Below are positions 19,516 to 35,454 of a DNA stretch of 64,000 nt, one piece after another (the stretch's first letter is position 1; every line of letters starts with the position of its first letter). The notes under the pieces are model-generated. The model saw only the letters and a list, made by a program, of their open reading frames with translations, was not told the origin of the DNA and ran no database searches. The stretch covers positions 248,001 to 312,000 of the forward strand of contig NZ_JAFMOW010000067.1 in the NCBI RefSeq assembly GCF_019049675.1, read 5' to 3'. The translations under genes and the position numbers were made by a program. Origin of the DNA: Rahnella bonaserana. GTDB taxonomy: Bacteria; Pseudomonadota; Gammaproteobacteria; Enterobacterales; Enterobacteriaceae.

Positions 19516-22363
19516 GACATATAACCCGCAAGACATCGAGCAGCCGCTTTACGAGCACTGGGAACAACAGGGCTATTTCAAGCCGCATGGTGATACCAGT
19601 AAAGAAAGCTTTGCCATCATGATCCCGCCGCCGAACGTTACCGGCAGCTTGCACATGGGTCATGCTTTCCAGCAAACCATCATGGACGCCATGATCCGCT
19701 ATCAGCGCATGCAGGGTAAAAATACGCTGTGGCAGGCGGGTACCGACCATGCGGGTATCGCAACGCAGATGGTGGTTGAGCGTAAAATCGCGGCCGAAGA
19801 AGGCAAAACCCGTCACGACTATGGCCGTGATGCTTTCATCGACAAAATCTGGGAATGGAAAGCAGAATCCGGCGGCACGATCACCCGTCAGATGCGCCGT
19901 CTGGGCGACTCCGTGGACTGGGAGCGTGAGCGCTTCACCATGGACGAAGGTCTGTCAAACGCCGTACGCGAAGTGTTTGTACGTCTGTACAAAGAAGACC
20001 TGATTTACCGCGGCAAACGCCTGGTGAACTGGGATCCGAAACTGCGTACAGCCATCTCTGACCTCGAAGTTGAAAACCGCGAATCCAAAGGTTCCATGTG
20101 GCACCTGCGTTATCCGCTGGCTGACGGCGCGAAAACCGCTGAAGGCAAAGATTATCTGGTAGTTGCGACTACCCGTCCGGAAACCGTGCTCGGCGATACC
20201 GGCGTGGCAGTCAATCCGGAAGACCCGCGTTATAAAGATCTCATCGGCAAAGAAATCATTCTGCCGCTGGTGGGCCGCCGTATTCCAATCGTGGGCGATG
20301 AACACGCCGACATGGATAAAGGCACCGGCTGCGTGAAGATCACCCCTGCACATGACTTTAACGACTATGAAGTCGGTAAACGTCACGGCCTGCCGATGAT
20401 CAACATCCTGACTTTCGATGGCGATATCCGCCAGACCGCTGAGGTATTCGATACTAACGGCGAAGAAAGCGATGCATGCGCCAATGATATTCCTGAGCAG
20501 TTCCGTGGCCTTGAGCGCTTTGCTGCGCGTAAAGCCGTGGTTGCTGCGTTTGACGAAGCCGGTCTGCTGGAAGAAATCAAACCTCACGATCTGACCGTAC
20601 CTTACGGCGACCGTGGCGGCGTGGTGATCGAGCCGATGCTGACTGACCAGTGGTACGTGCGTACTGCGCCGCTGGCAAAAGTGGCGGTAGAAGCCGTTGA
20701 GCAAGGCGAAATCCAGTTCGTGCCTAAACAGTACGAAAACATGTATTTCAGCTGGATGCGCGACATTCAGGACTGGTGTATTTCCCGTCAGTTGTGGTGG
20801 GGACACCGTATCCCTGCGTGGTATGACGCCGAAGGCAACGTGTTTGTTGGCCGTGACGAAGCGGAAGTGCGCAGTGAAAACAATCTGGGCGCAGACGTTG
20901 TGCTGACTCAGGACGAAGACGTGCTCGACACCTGGTTCTCTTCCGGTCTGTGGACGTTCTCCACGCTGGGCTGGCCAGAACAGACGCCTGATCTGAAAGC
21001 GTTCCATCCTTCAAGCGTGGTCGTCAGCGGCTTCGACATCATCTTCTTCTGGATCGCGCGCATGATCATGATGACCATGCATTTCGTGAAAGACGAAAAC
21101 GGCAAACCACAGGTTCCGTTTAACACCGTCTACATGACCGGTCTTATCCGCGACGACGAAGGACAGAAAATGTCCAAGTCCAAAGGTAACGTTATCGATC
21201 CGCTGGATATGATCGACGGTATCTCGCTGGAAGACCTGCTGGAAAAACGTACCGGCAACATGATGCAGCCGCAGCTGGCAGAGAAAATCCGCAAGCGCAC
21301 CGAGAAGCAATTCCCGAACGGCATCGAACCGCACGGTACTGACGCACTGCGCTTCACGCTGGCCGCGCTGGCATCAACCGGTCGTGACATTAACTGGGAC
21401 ATGAAGCGTCTTGAAGGCTACCGCAACTTCTGTAACAAGCTGTGGAACGCCAGCCGCTTCGTGCTGATGAATACCGAAGATCAGGATTGTGGCCTGAACG
21501 GCGGCGAACTTGAGCTGTCACTGGCTGACCGCTGGATCCTTGCGGAATACAACCGCACGGTGAAATCTTACCGCGAAGCGATGGATAACTACCGCTTCGA
21601 TCTGGCTGCCAGCATTCTGTATGAGTTCACCTGGAACCAGTTCTGCGACTGGTATCTGGAGCTGACCAAGCCGGTCATGAACGGTGGCAACGAAGCGCAG
21701 CTTCGCGGCACCCGTCATACGCTGGTGGAAGTGCTGGAAGGTCTGCTGCGTCTTGCGCACCCGATCATTCCGTTCATCACCGAAACCATCTGGCAGCGCG
21801 TGAAATCACTGAAAGGCATCACGGCAGAAACCATCATGCTGCAACCTTTCCCTGAGTTTGATGCAGCGAAAGCCGACGAACTGGCGCTGGCCGATCTCGA
21901 GTGGATCAAGCAGGCGATCATCGCTATCCGTAACGTGCGTGCCGAGATGAACCTGTCTCCGGCCAAGCCGCTGGAACTGCTGCTGCGCGGCGCGAGTGCG
22001 GATGCACAGCGTCGTGTGGAACAGAACCTGAGCTTCATTAAGTCTCTGGCGCGTCTGGGATCCATCACCATTCTGCCTGCCGGCGACAAAGGCCCGGTAT
22101 CTGTCACCAAACTGGTGGAAGGCGCAGAGCTGCTGATCCCAATGGCCGGTCTGATTGATAAAGATGCCGAGCTGGCGCGTCTGGACAAAGAGATGGCGAA
22201 ACTGGATGGTGAGATTGCGTCCATCGAAGGCAAGCTGTCTAACGAAGGTTTTGTGGCGCGTGCGCCTGAAGCCGTTGTCGCTAAAGAACGTGAACGTCTG
22301 GCCGCTTGTGGTGATGCAAAAGTGAAACTGGCAGAACAGAAAGCCACGATCGCTGCGCTGTAA
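19508..22363 (+). CDS. valS: Valyl-tRNA synthetase
   Basis: Class I aminoacyl-tRNA synthetase charging tRNA-Val, 951 aa, the same length as in E. coli. The HIGH motif is present as GSLHMGHAF near residue 45. The editing (CP1) domain follows, then KMSKSKGNV near residue 555, the anticodon-binding domain, and a C-terminal coiled coil ([23 protein letters not shown] in part). It starts inside the end of holC and ends at a strong terminator. Confidence 0.99.
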   Translation: MDKTYNPQDIEQPLYEHWEQQGYFKPHGDTSKESFAIMIPPPNVTGSLHMGHAFQQTIMDAMIRYQRMQGKNTLWQAGTDHAGIATQMVVERKIAAEEGKTRHDYGRDAFIDKIWEWKAESGGTITRQMRRLGDSVDWERERFTMDEGLSNAVREVFVRLYKEDLIYRGKRLVNWDPKLRTAISDLEVENRESKGSMWHLRYPLADGAKTAEGKDYLVVATTRPETVLGDTGVAVNPEDPRYKDLIGKEIILPLVGRRIPIVGDEHADMDKGTGCVKITPAHDFNDYEVGKRHGLPMINILTFDGDIRQTAEVFDTNGEESDACANDIPEQFRGLERFAARKAVVAAFDEAGLLEEIKPHDLTVPYGDRGGVVIEPMLTDQWYVRTAPLAKVAVEAVEQGEIQFVPKQYENMYFSWMRDIQDWCISRQLWWGHRIPAWYDAEGNVFVGRDEAEVRSENNLGADVVLTQDEDVLDTWFSSGLWTFSTLGWPEQTPDLKAFHPSSVVVSGFDIIFFWIARMIMMTMHFVKDENGKPQVPFNTVYMTGLIRDDEGQKMSKSKGNVIDPLDMIDGISLEDLLEKRTGNMMQPQLAEKIRKRTEKQFPNGIEPHGTDALRFTLAALASTGRDINWDMKRLEGYRNFCNKLWNASRFVLMNTEDQDCGLNGGELELSLADRWILAEYNRTVKSYREAMDNYRFDLAASILYEFTWNQFCDWYLELTKPVMNGGNEAQLRGTRHTLVEVLEGLLRLAHPIIPFITETIWQRVKSLKGITAETIMLQPFPEFDAAKADELALADLEWIKQAIIAIRNVRAEMNLSPAKPLELLLRGASADAQRRVEQNLSFIKSLARLGSITILPAGDKGPVSVTKLVEGAELLIPMAGLIDKDAELARLDKEMAKLDGEIASIEGKLSNEGFVARAPEAVVAKERERLAACGDAKVKLAEQKATIAAL

Positions 22364-22384
22364 TATCGCCAAAACAAAAATGAC

Positions 22385-22409
22385 AAAGGCCGCGTAAGCG
22401 GCCTTTTTT
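22385..22409. terminator. Terminator of valS
   Basis: AAAGGCCGC-GTAA-GCGGCCTTT followed by further T. It lies between valS and the convergent peptidase gene. Confidence 0.93.
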
Positions 22410-22426
22410 ATGGGCAAAAAACACGT

Positions 22427-23452
22427 CTACGGCTTTGCTGCTTCTCTGATATCTTCAATGCGCGACGCCATAGCAGGATGCGTACTCAGCCAGTCAGGCA
22501 GATATTCATTCGCTTTATCATTCTCCCCCTCTGCGGACAAGCGGCTGTAAATCTCAGCCATTTGCTCCAGCGAACGCCCTTCCCGCTTCATTTCCACAAT
22601 CGCCCAGTCATCTGCCTCACGCTCCATCCCGCGCGAAAACTGCAGCTCATTCGCCAGTGATGCTGACTGCAACAACGTATCGCCTATACCGCTGACATCG
22701 CCGGTCATCCACAACAACGTCAGCGAGACCAGCGAAGATCGCACCAGCATACGCATCGGATGCCGGTATGCGTGATGTCCCATTTCATGCAACATCACAC
22801 CGGCCAGTGCATCATCTCCGGGGCTCAGTGCCACCAGTTTATCGCTGAGGATCAGCGTGCCGTCTGCCAGCATAAACGCGTTGGCGACGTCCGGGATATT
22901 CATCAATTTCAGTCTGACTGGCGTACGGTCATGGCGTAATGAAGGCGGGATCACCTGCTGAAAAAGTTGCTGAAGGGCTTTCTGTTTATCTTCAGGCAAC
23001 GCCGAATCCCGGAAATCACTGGCTCTCAACAGTGTCAGCGTGTGACGTCCAAGATTTTGTTCTATCGTCGCGGGGATCCTTTGCGCAATCACATTGCTGG
23101 CCCACGGCAGCACGCCCCAGATATAAAAGACCACCAGCAGGCAGGTCGCTGCCAGTGTGATAAGCACGCCGCGTTTATGGCTTTCCATGCGGTATATCCA
23201 GCCCGGCCTGCGGTGCTGCCGCAGCCAGCGCCGGAACGCACTGTCATCAGCAGGCACAAAACGGCCGCCGTCGGGAAAAGTCAGAAACAGGGGAATGGAG
23301 CCCAGCGCGTCAGAAACCTCAATATCACGCAGAGAAAAAACCTGAATTCCAGGTGGCGTATCAAGCGTCAGACGCTGATCGTCGTCCAAAAAAAGGCGGG
23401 CAGCCTCACGTGCTGCCCGTCCCGGAGGCTGATAAAAGCCTTCGATGATCAT
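22427..23452 (-). CDS. M48-family metallopeptidase, membrane-anchored
   Basis: A 341-aa zinc metallopeptidase. A cytoplasmic N-terminal segment is followed by one TM helix near residue 100 (GVLITLAATCLLVVFYIWGV) and an M48 domain with HEMGHH (zinc ligands plus catalytic Glu) and a downstream EREADDWA (third ligand). This is the HtpX/Ste24-like fold; the natural substrate cannot be told from sequence. It starts 3 bp after the end of yjgN on the same strand, so the two form an operon, and such pairings suggest it acts on or with the YjgN membrane protein. Confidence 0.85.
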   Translation of the reverse strand: MIIEGFYQPPGRAAREAARLFLDDDQRLTLDTPPGIQVFSLRDIEVSDALGSIPLFLTFPDGGRFVPADDSAFRRWLRQHRRPGWIYRMESHKRGVLITLAATCLLVVFYIWGVLPWASNVIAQRIPATIEQNLGRHTLTLLRASDFRDSALPEDKQKALQQLFQQVIPPSLRHDRTPVRLKLMNIPDVANAFMLADGTLILSDKLVALSPGDDALAGVMLHEMGHHAYRHPMRMLVRSSLVSLTLLWMTGDVSGIGDTLLQSASLANELQFSRGMEREADDWAIVEMKREGRSLEQMAEIYSRLSAEGENDKANEYLPDWLSTHPAMASRIEDIREAAKP

Positions 23453-23455
23453 GTT

Positions 23456-24646
23456 TTACATACCGACGCCAAGGTCGAACGCCTGCGCCATTTCTTCCGC
23501 CACAGCCGTGTTGGCTGCATCGTGATGGGCGACGACTTCCAGCAGCGACAAATCACCGACCACCGCAGTGCGGTCTGCCATATATCGCGCAGCACGGACG
23601 TGCGCCACCGGCGTTGCCAGGCCGAGTGAGAAGACGACAATCAGCGCATTGGAGAAAAGCAGTCCCAGATAAGAGGCGGTTTTCATGGATGAACGCAGTT
23701 TTACACGCTCACCGATGTGCGTCTGATTTAAGACATAATTACGCACGGCGACCACCTGATAGCTCGCCACAACCAATGCACCGACGAAAAGCACGACGAT
23801 AGCCAGAAGGAAGCTGAACATGTTACTTAACAGCATCGCGCCGGCCATATCATCAGACATCGCCCCCATCGCCACCATCTGGTACATCGTGGTGAAGAAA
23901 GAGCCCATCAGCCAGAATGCGACAATCAGGAAAGGCAGGAATAATACGATGGCTAATAAGCTGTATTTAATAAAGGCCGACTTTTTCAGCTCTGCGCGGA
24001 AAGCGGTATTTCCGAAAAAGTGATTATTAATGTACAGGTCATGCGTCATCGCGCTGATAATACCCTGAACTGCTGCAACGCCAGGAACCAGCGCCACGGC
24101 AACGAGGACGACGCTTATCAATATGGCGCTGATACTGGCCATCTGGACCGCAATCAACACTACGGCAGTAATCGGAATATACAACGCCAGCATTAATAAA
24201 ATGGGGCACAGGTACATTGTCCAGTAAGCACGCCCGACTTTGCAGTGATAGTTGAAACGCACACCGCGAAAGCTGGTCATGATCGCGTTATAACGCCAGC
24301 TGCGGATAACCACCCACGGCAATAACGCCAGAAAAGCCAGCGCAATCAACAATGCTAACTGTGGGAGTATCGCTGCAAGAATATAGAAAACAATAATCCC
24401 GCCAATCACCAGCAAACGACCTTTCAATATTTGAATCGGCTTTGCGTGATAATCAAAACGATCCCCGTTAATTTCGGTATTACCTAAAAAATAACGACGA
24501 CGTCGGACAGTCGCCCAGGCAGAGTAAATCCCCAGAGTGATGATGGTTAATAATGCATTAACCAGCCATATTGCGAAATATTCCCCGCCCTTGCCATGAA
24601 AACGCACCTGATGCAGGTTATCGTTGTATTGATTATTATCTGACAT
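23456..24646 (-). CDS. yjgN: YjgN, DUF898 inner-membrane protein
   Basis: A 396-aa polytopic membrane protein of the YjgN/DUF898 family. It starts with VRFHGKGGEYFAIWLVN, the typical DUF898 opening, and has repeated hydrophobic helices with recurring units such as YSAWATVRRRRYFLGNT and FRGVRFNYHCKVGRAYW. Function is unknown. It lies at the same chromosomal neighbourhood (valS...argI) as in E. coli. It is first gene of a two-gene operon with the M48 peptidase. Confidence 0.88.
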   Translation of the reverse strand: MSDNNQYNDNLHQVRFHGKGGEYFAIWLVNALLTIITLGIYSAWATVRRRRYFLGNTEINGDRFDYHAKPIQILKGRLLVIGGIIVFYILAAILPQLALLIALAFLALLPWVVIRSWRYNAIMTSFRGVRFNYHCKVGRAYWTMYLCPILLMLALYIPITAVVLIAVQMASISAILISVVLVAVALVPGVAAVQGIISAMTHDLYINNHFFGNTAFRAELKKSAFIKYSLLAIVLFLPFLIVAFWLMGSFFTTMYQMVAMGAMSDDMAGAMLLSNMFSFLLAIVVLFVGALVVASYQVVAVRNYVLNQTHIGERVKLRSSMKTASYLGLLFSNALIVVFSLGLATPVAHVRAARYMADRTAVVGDLSLLEVVAHHDAANTAVAEEMAQAFDLGVGM

Positions 24647-24903
24647 TTTTATCTTTCGTCCTGAAAGGAATGAGAAACACCCTTCTTAAAAAAAGAAGGT
24701 TGCGTAGCACGATATATAGCGCTGAAGATTTAATCATGTCCCTGACCTTTCAGGCAACGAATTATTGTCGCTGCCAATGAAATAAATTCTCATTTGAGAT
24801 AAGTAAAATCAGCGGGACACGCCTGCGGCGTTGCATCTGCACGCCCTAAGATGGTATTAAAACGGTCTGTTTGATTATTCATTGTGGGAACTAAGTGAGC
24901 AAC

Positions 24904-25407
24904 ATGACGACCACCTTTCCTGTCAGCGTGCTGGTGCGCCCGATCCGTCCCGAAGATAATGCCGCCATCGCTAACGTAATCCGCCACGTTTCAGCCGAAT
25001 TTGGCCTGACTGCCGATAAAGGCTATACCGTCGCTGATCCGAATTTAGATCATCTGTATGAAAGCTACAGCCAGCCGCGTTGTGCTTACTGGGTGGTGGA
25101 ACTGGATGGTGTGGTCGCAGGTGGCGGCGGTGTGGCTCCGCTCTCAGACGCAGAACACGATTTGTGTGAATTACAGAAGATGTATTTCATGCCTTCTCTG
25201 CGCGGTCAGGGGCTGGCGAAACGTCTGGCACTTCAGGCCATTGAACATGCGCGCTCACAGGGTTTTGCCCGCTGCTATCTGGAAACCACCGCCAGTCTCA
25301 CACAGGCTATCGCGCTGTATGAGCGTCTGGGTTTTCAGCACATTGACGGCGCGCTGGGTAATACCGGCCATGTCGACTGTGAAGTGACGATGTTAAAACA
25401 TCTCTGA
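24904..25407 (+). CDS. GNAT-family N-acetyltransferase (YjgM-like)
   Basis: A GNAT acetyltransferase of about 167 aa. It has the acetyl-CoA binding motif A ([19 protein letters not shown], with an R/Q-x-x-G-x-G/A pattern) and motif B near ALYERLGFQ. It sits where yjgM lies in E. coli, between yjgN and argI; the substrate is not clear from sequence. I prefer the ATG at 24904, preceded by AAGTGAG. A GTG at 24895 would add three residues. Neighbours on the left are divergent. Confidence 0.85.
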   Translation: MTTTFPVSVLVRPIRPEDNAAIANVIRHVSAEFGLTADKGYTVADPNLDHLYESYSQPRCAYWVVELDGVVAGGGGVAPLSDAEHDLCELQKMYFMPSLRGQGLAKRLALQAIEHARSQGFARCYLETTASLTQAIALYERLGFQHIDGALGNTGHVDCEVTMLKHL

Positions 25408-25448
25408 CACCGTTTCTTCTTTATCAGCTCTTTGCAAACAGGCATCAC

Positions 25449-26189
25449 ATGTTCACACACAAAGCCATTTCAGCGTTAAACGAACTGGAACTGACGGTCT
25501 ATAACTACATCGTCAAAAATGGCGATAAGGTCATGTACATGACCATTCGTGAACTGGCTGATGCGGCAGGTGTCTCGACGACAACCGTTCTGCGCTTTTG
25601 CAAGAAGATGGATTGTGACGGTTACTCTGAGTTTCGTATCCGTTTTAAACTGTTTTTAGAACATGAAGAAAAGCCGCCTGTTTCATTCGGCATTAGCGAA
25701 ATCATCAGCTATTTCAAAAGTATTAATAACAGTGAGTTCGATGAATTACTTGATGAAGCGGCAAAACAAATAGCGAATGCCCAGCGCATTATATTTGTTG
25801 GCGTGGGAACATCCGGTTCACTCGGAAAATACAGCGCACGCTTTTTCTCTAATGTCGGGAAATTCAGCACCTTTATTGATGACCCTTATTTCCCGATCAA
25901 CAGCGATATGTATAAAGACGCCATCGCGATTATTCTCTCCGTCTCCGGTGAAACGGAAGAAGTGCTGCGTTTTGCCACACAGTTCAGTCAGCATAACTGC
26001 AAGATCATCAGCCTGACCAACAGCGAGACGTCAACGCTGGCGCGGATGGCAGACCTCAATATCTCCTACCATATGCCGCAAATCGTGCTGGAAGGGCAAT
26101 ATAATATTACCACTCAGATCCCCGTACTTTATATTATTGAAACCATCGGAAAGAAATTACCTTTAATAAAACGTGACTCAGCGCAATGA
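25449..26189 (+). CDS. RpiR/MurR-family transcriptional regulator
   Basis: A 246-aa regulator with an N-terminal helix-turn-helix (MTIRELADAAGVSTTTVLRFCKK in part, residues 30-55) and a C-terminal SIS phosphosugar-binding domain (IIFVGVGTSGSLGKY, then IILSVSGETEEVL). RpiR proteins sense sugar phosphates. It lies immediately upstream of a PTS permease and 6-phospho-beta-glucosidase on the same strand, so it very probably controls them in response to a phosphorylated beta-glucoside. Whether it represses or activates cannot be read from the sequence. Confidence 0.92.
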   Translation: MFTHKAISALNELELTVYNYIVKNGDKVMYMTIRELADAAGVSTTTVLRFCKKMDCDGYSEFRIRFKLFLEHEEKPPVSFGISEIISYFKSINNSEFDELLDEAAKQIANAQRIIFVGVGTSGSLGKYSARFFSNVGKFSTFIDDPYFPINSDMYKDAIAIILSVSGETEEVLRFATQFSQHNCKIISLTNSETSTLARMADLNISYHMPQIVLEGQYNITTQIPVLYIIETIGKKLPLIKRDSAQ

Positions 26190-26336
26190 AAAAACAGGGT
26201 GTTTTTAAGATGTAACAAATCACCCAACATGTTTTTTGTTATATCGTGACAATACCCTTTCTTTTGCTACACTCCTGCCAGCGAGTAAAAAAACAAAAAA
26301 GCTCACCTCTGTATATCCCCAGGAGAATAATAAATA

Positions 26337-29367
<3,031 letters not shown>

Positions 29368-29372
29368 TTAAC

Positions 29373-29398
29373 TCCTCCCCCTGTGTGAAGGGGGAGGA
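29373..29398. repeat. REP-like palindrome 1 / possible terminator
   Basis: TCCTCCCCC (29373-29381) pairs perfectly with GGGGGAGGA (29390-29398) around an 8-nt loop, six bases after bglA. There is no clear T-tract, so it looks more like a REP-type palindrome, possibly protecting the mRNA 3' end. Confidence 0.6.
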
Positions 29399-29446
29399 TG
29401 AGAGGGAGTGTAGAAGGCAAAGCTAAAGCTAATAAACCCCCGCCCC

Positions 29447-29472
29447 GGCCCTTCCCTTCGCAGGGGAGGGCC
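29447..29472. repeat. REP-like palindrome 2
   Basis: GGCCCTTCCCT (29447-29457) and AGGGGAGGGCC (29462-29472) pair with one G-T wobble around a TCGC loop, just 3' of rraB. Together with palindrome 1 it fills the gap between the convergent bglA and rraB. Confidence 0.6.
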
Positions 29473-29477
29473 CCAGA

Positions 29478-29903
29478 TTAATGACGTTTCCCGTCATCAT
29501 CTTCATCAACGAAATCTTCGTCTTCGCCTTCTTCACCTTCTTCGTCGTCATCGCCTTCGAAGTAAGTGCCCCAGCCGTCGTAGTTAACGCCGTTGGCTTC
29601 CGCCAGGTTCATCAGCTGTTCAACCTGTGTGTCGATCAGTTCCGCTTTCAGCGCGATTTCGCTGATAACGTCGCAGCACATCACAACAGAACCGTCTTCC
29701 ACTTCGAGTTCTTCAGCGTCAGTGACTTCATAACCCAGCTTGAAAGCTTCGACTGCCGCTTTCTCCAAAACTTCAAATTTCTCTGAAGATAAGTGGTGTT
29801 CGATAGTGTAAAGCGCGTCAGGATCACTGCCATCATCCAGCAGTTCTTCGATGATTAAGCGAGTCTCTTCACGTTGTTCTTCCAGCAATTCACGGTTTGC
29901 CAT
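29478..29903 (-). CDS. rraB: RraB, RNase E inhibitor
   Basis: A 141-aa regulator that binds RNase E and alters degradosome composition. The start at 29903 gives [20 protein letters not shown], as in E. coli; a GAGG lies about 8 nt upstream. [21 protein letters not shown] and YDGWGTYFE are conserved, and the very acidic C-terminus ([18 protein letters not shown]) is typical. It is divergent from argI across about 170 bp. Confidence 0.96.
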   Translation of the reverse strand: MANRELLEEQREETRLIIEELLDDGSDPDALYTIEHHLSSEKFEVLEKAAVEAFKLGYEVTDAEELEVEDGSVVMCCDVISEIALKAELIDTQVEQLMNLAEANGVNYDGWGTYFEGDDDEEGEEGEDEDFVDEDDDGKRH

Positions 29904-30001
29904 ATCTCTGTCCTCAATCAATGTGACGTTTGTACGCTATTTTCACACACCGCAGGGCGCGTCTCCACTATTAAAGAGAAAGTTTTCTCGGCGGGGTTGT
30001 A

Positions 30002-30040
30002 ATTGCATATTCATCCAGTTAAATTGAATTTTAATTCAAT
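30002..30040 (+). promoter_or_regulatory. Tandem ARG boxes (ArgR operator) of argI
   Basis: Box 1 (30002-30019) has core TGCATATTCATCCA. Box 2 (30023-30040) has core TGAATTTTAATTCA, an exact match to TGAAT-N4-ATTCA. The 18-bp boxes are separated by 3 bp, the canonical spacing for one ArgR hexamer. The operator lies about 32 bp upstream of the argI start. Confidence 0.9.
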
Positions 30041-30071
30041 CCGAAATGCTTACGCGCTATGGAGCGACATC

Positions 30072-31079
30072 ATGAGTTTGTTGAGTAAACGTCATTTTCT
30101 CAGGTTACTGGATTTTACCCCGTCAGAGATTTCGTCACTGCTGAAACTCTCCGCAGAATTAAAAGCCGCTAAGAAGAACGGTACCGAAAAAGCCAGTCTG
30201 CAAGGCAAAAACATCGCGCTCATCTTCGAAAAAGACTCGACCCGCACCCGATGCTCTTTCGAAGTTGCCGCCTACGATCAGGGGGCGAAAGTCACCTATC
30301 TCGGCCCAAGTGGCAGCCAGATCGGTCATAAAGAATCGATGAAAGATACCGCCCGTGTCCTTGGCCGTATGTACGACGGTATTCAGTATCGCGGTTTCGG
30401 TCAGGATAAAGTGGAAATTCTGGCGCAATACGCCGGTGTGCCCGTCTGGAATGGCCTAACCAACGAATTCCATCCGACCCAGTTGCTGGCGGATCTGCTG
30501 ACCATGCAGGAGCATTTACCGGGCCAGCCACTCAAAGGCATGCGTCTGGCGTATCTGGGCGACACCCGTAACAACATGGGCAATTCGCTGCTGGAAGCCG
30601 CCGCGTTATCCGGTCTGGATTTGCGTCTGGTCGCGCCTTCTGCCTGCTGGCCGGAAGCCGAACTGGTCGCTACCTGCCAGCATCTGGCGAAAGAAAATGG
30701 CGGTAATATCACCCTGACGGAAGATATCTCGGCCGGCGTGAAAGACGCTGATTTTCTGTATACCGACGTGTGGGTTTCCATGGGTGAGCCGAAAGAAGTC
30801 TGGAAAGAGCGCATTAATTTGCTGCGCCCTTATCAGGTGAACAGCGCGATGCTGGCCCTGACCGGTAATCCGCAGGTGAAATTCCTGCATTGTCTGCCGG
30901 CATTCCATGACGACCAGACCACGCTCGGCAAGCAAATGGCGGAAGAATACGGCCTGCAAGGCGGCATGGAAGTCACGGATGAAGTCTTTGAATCCAGCCA
31001 CAGCGTGGTGTTTGATCAGGCGGAAAACCGTCTGCACACCATCAAAGCGGTGATGGTCGCCACACTCGGCAACGTCTGA
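30072..31079 (+). CDS. argI: Ornithine carbamoyltransferase, anabolic
   Basis: Catalyses carbamoyl phosphate plus ornithine to citrulline in arginine biosynthesis. The ATG at 30072 gives 335 aa starting [15 protein letters not shown]; a longer in-frame start would lie over the ARG boxes. Carbamoyl-phosphate site STRTR ([11 protein letters not shown]), ornithine/SMG-loop region DVWVSMGE and the HCLPAFHD motif are present. It lies next to rraB, as in E. coli. The upstream ARG boxes indicate arginine repression, distinguishing it from the catabolic paralogue arcB 5 kb away. Confidence 0.96.
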   Translation: MSLLSKRHFLRLLDFTPSEISSLLKLSAELKAAKKNGTEKASLQGKNIALIFEKDSTRTRCSFEVAAYDQGAKVTYLGPSGSQIGHKESMKDTARVLGRMYDGIQYRGFGQDKVEILAQYAGVPVWNGLTNEFHPTQLLADLLTMQEHLPGQPLKGMRLAYLGDTRNNMGNSLLEAAALSGLDLRLVAPSACWPEAELVATCQHLAKENGGNITLTEDISAGVKDADFLYTDVWVSMGEPKEVWKERINLLRPYQVNSAMLALTGNPQVKFLHCLPAFHDDQTTLGKQMAEEYGLQGGMEVTDEVFESSHSVVFDQAENRLHTIKAVMVATLGNV

Positions 31080-31087
31080 TTTTGTTC

Positions 31088-31109
31088 AGGGCGCGCTCAC
31101 CTGCGCCCT
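31088..31109 (+). terminator. Probable terminator of argI
   Basis: AGGGCGC / GCGCCCT stem with 8-nt loop followed by TCTCTTT. Confidence 0.75.
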
Positions 31110-31254
31110 TCTCTTTCCCCCGATTTTTACAACGTTTTGCACTTTATCCCGCCCGTTCCCGTCAGAAGACCTCATTTTCAACTACCCTTTTTAGAGCGCT
31201 TTGGTTTTAACCTGTTCAATAGAAAAAACAGAAACGCAGTAAGAAGGAACCGAT

Positions 31255-34211
<2,957 letters not shown>

Positions 34212-35432
34212 ATGAAACGGCATTATGTAGGATCCGAAATAGGCCAGCTTCGAAGCGTGATGCTTCACCGGCCAAATTTAAGTTTACAGCGCCTGACTCC
34301 TTCCAACTGTCAGGAATTATTATTCGATGATGTGCTGTCTGTTGAGCGGGCCGGGAAAGAACATGACATTTTCAGCCAGACCTTGCGTCAGCAAGGCGTG
34401 GAAGTCTTATTGCTGACTGACCTGCTGACCGAAACCCTCGACAACCGCGAGGCCAAAGACTGGCTTCTCAGCCGGCAAATCTCGGATTACCGGCTGGGGC
34501 CACAGTTTGCTGAAGAAATCCGCGGCTGGCTGGCAGATTTACCCCACCGGCAAACGGCCCGGTTTATGAGCGGTGGATTAACTTACAGTGAAATCCCCGA
34601 TACGTTTCATAATATGGTCACAGATACGCATCAGTTAAATGATTTTGTGATTAAGCCATTACCCAATCATTTATTTACCCGCGACACCTCCTGCTGGATA
34701 TATAACGGCGTGTCGGTTAATCCGATGGCAAAAGAGGCGAGAAAACGGGAAACCAATAATCTGCGCGCTATATATCGCTGGCATCCTCACTTTGCTGATA
34801 ACGAATTTATTACTTACTTTGGCGATGATGAATTTAATTATGACCACGCGACACTGGAAGGCGGGGACGTATTAGTCATTGGTCGTGGCGCGGTATTAAT
34901 CGGGTTGTCCGAACGCACAACGCCGCAAGGAGTGGAGTTCCTCGCCCGTTCGCTGTTCAAACATCAGCAAGCCACCAAAGTGATTGCGCTGCAATTACCC
35001 AAACATCGCTCCTGCATGCACCTCGATACCGTCATGACCCATATCGACTTTGACACCTTCTCTGTCTACCCGGAAGTCGTGCGCGATACCACCCAGTGCT
35101 GGACGCTGACCGACGACGGCCACGGCGGCCTGCGCCGCACCGAAGAACCGCAGTTCGTGCGGGCGATCGGTAAGGCGCTGGGCATTGATGACATCAAACT
35201 TATCACCACCGGCGGTGACAGCTTCGAGGCTGAACGCGAACAGTGGAACGACGCCAATAACGTCCTCACCGTGCGTCCCGGCGTGGTAATCGGCTACGAA
35301 CGCAACACCTGGACGAACGAAAAATACGACAAAGCCGGGATCACCGTTCTCCCCATTCCGGGCGATGAACTGGGGAGAGGCCGCGGCGGTGCGCGCTGCA
35401 TGAGCTGCCCGCTTGAACGCGATGGCATCTGA
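34212..35432 (+). CDS. arcA: Arginine deiminase
   Basis: First step of the arginine deiminase pathway: arginine to citrulline plus ammonia; 406 aa. Catalytic Cys lies in the C-terminal [16 protein letters not shown]. The catalytic His is in [13 protein letters not shown], and acidic residues are in [12 protein letters not shown] and FTRDTSCWI. It starts [21 protein letters not shown], as in enterobacterial ArcA. It is first in arcA-arcC-arcB. The pathway yields ATP from arginine under oxygen limitation and raises pH. Confidence 0.97.
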   Translation: MKRHYVGSEIGQLRSVMLHRPNLSLQRLTPSNCQELLFDDVLSVERAGKEHDIFSQTLRQQGVEVLLLTDLLTETLDNREAKDWLLSRQISDYRLGPQFAEEIRGWLADLPHRQTARFMSGGLTYSEIPDTFHNMVTDTHQLNDFVIKPLPNHLFTRDTSCWIYNGVSVNPMAKEARKRETNNLRAIYRWHPHFADNEFITYFGDDEFNYDHATLEGGDVLVIGRGAVLIGLSERTTPQGVEFLARSLFKHQQATKVIALQLPKHRSCMHLDTVMTHIDFDTFSVYPEVVRDTTQCWTLTDDGHGGLRRTEEPQFVRAIGKALGIDDIKLITTGGDSFEAEREQWNDANNVLTVRPGVVIGYERNTWTNEKYDKAGITVLPIPGDELGRGRGGARCMSCPLERDGI

Positions 35433-35454
35433 TCACTGACTCCGGGGAAATCTC

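Noticed and set aside
19955-21007. 350-codon open frame antisense to valS
   Set aside because: Shadow of a strongly biased GC-rich coding gene; valS is unmistakable on the other strand.
21715-22386. Ser/Ala-rich open frame antisense to the end of valS
   Set aside because: Runs through the valS terminator and mirrors its codon bias.
24675-24705. Inverted repeat CCTTCTT/AAGAAGG upstream of yjgN
   Set aside because: Short and A/T-interrupted; could be chance in an AT-rich promoter region.
26189-26206. AAAAAAC/GTTTTTT-type hairpin after the RpiR gene as a terminator
   Set aside because: The stem is almost all A-T and too weak to call.
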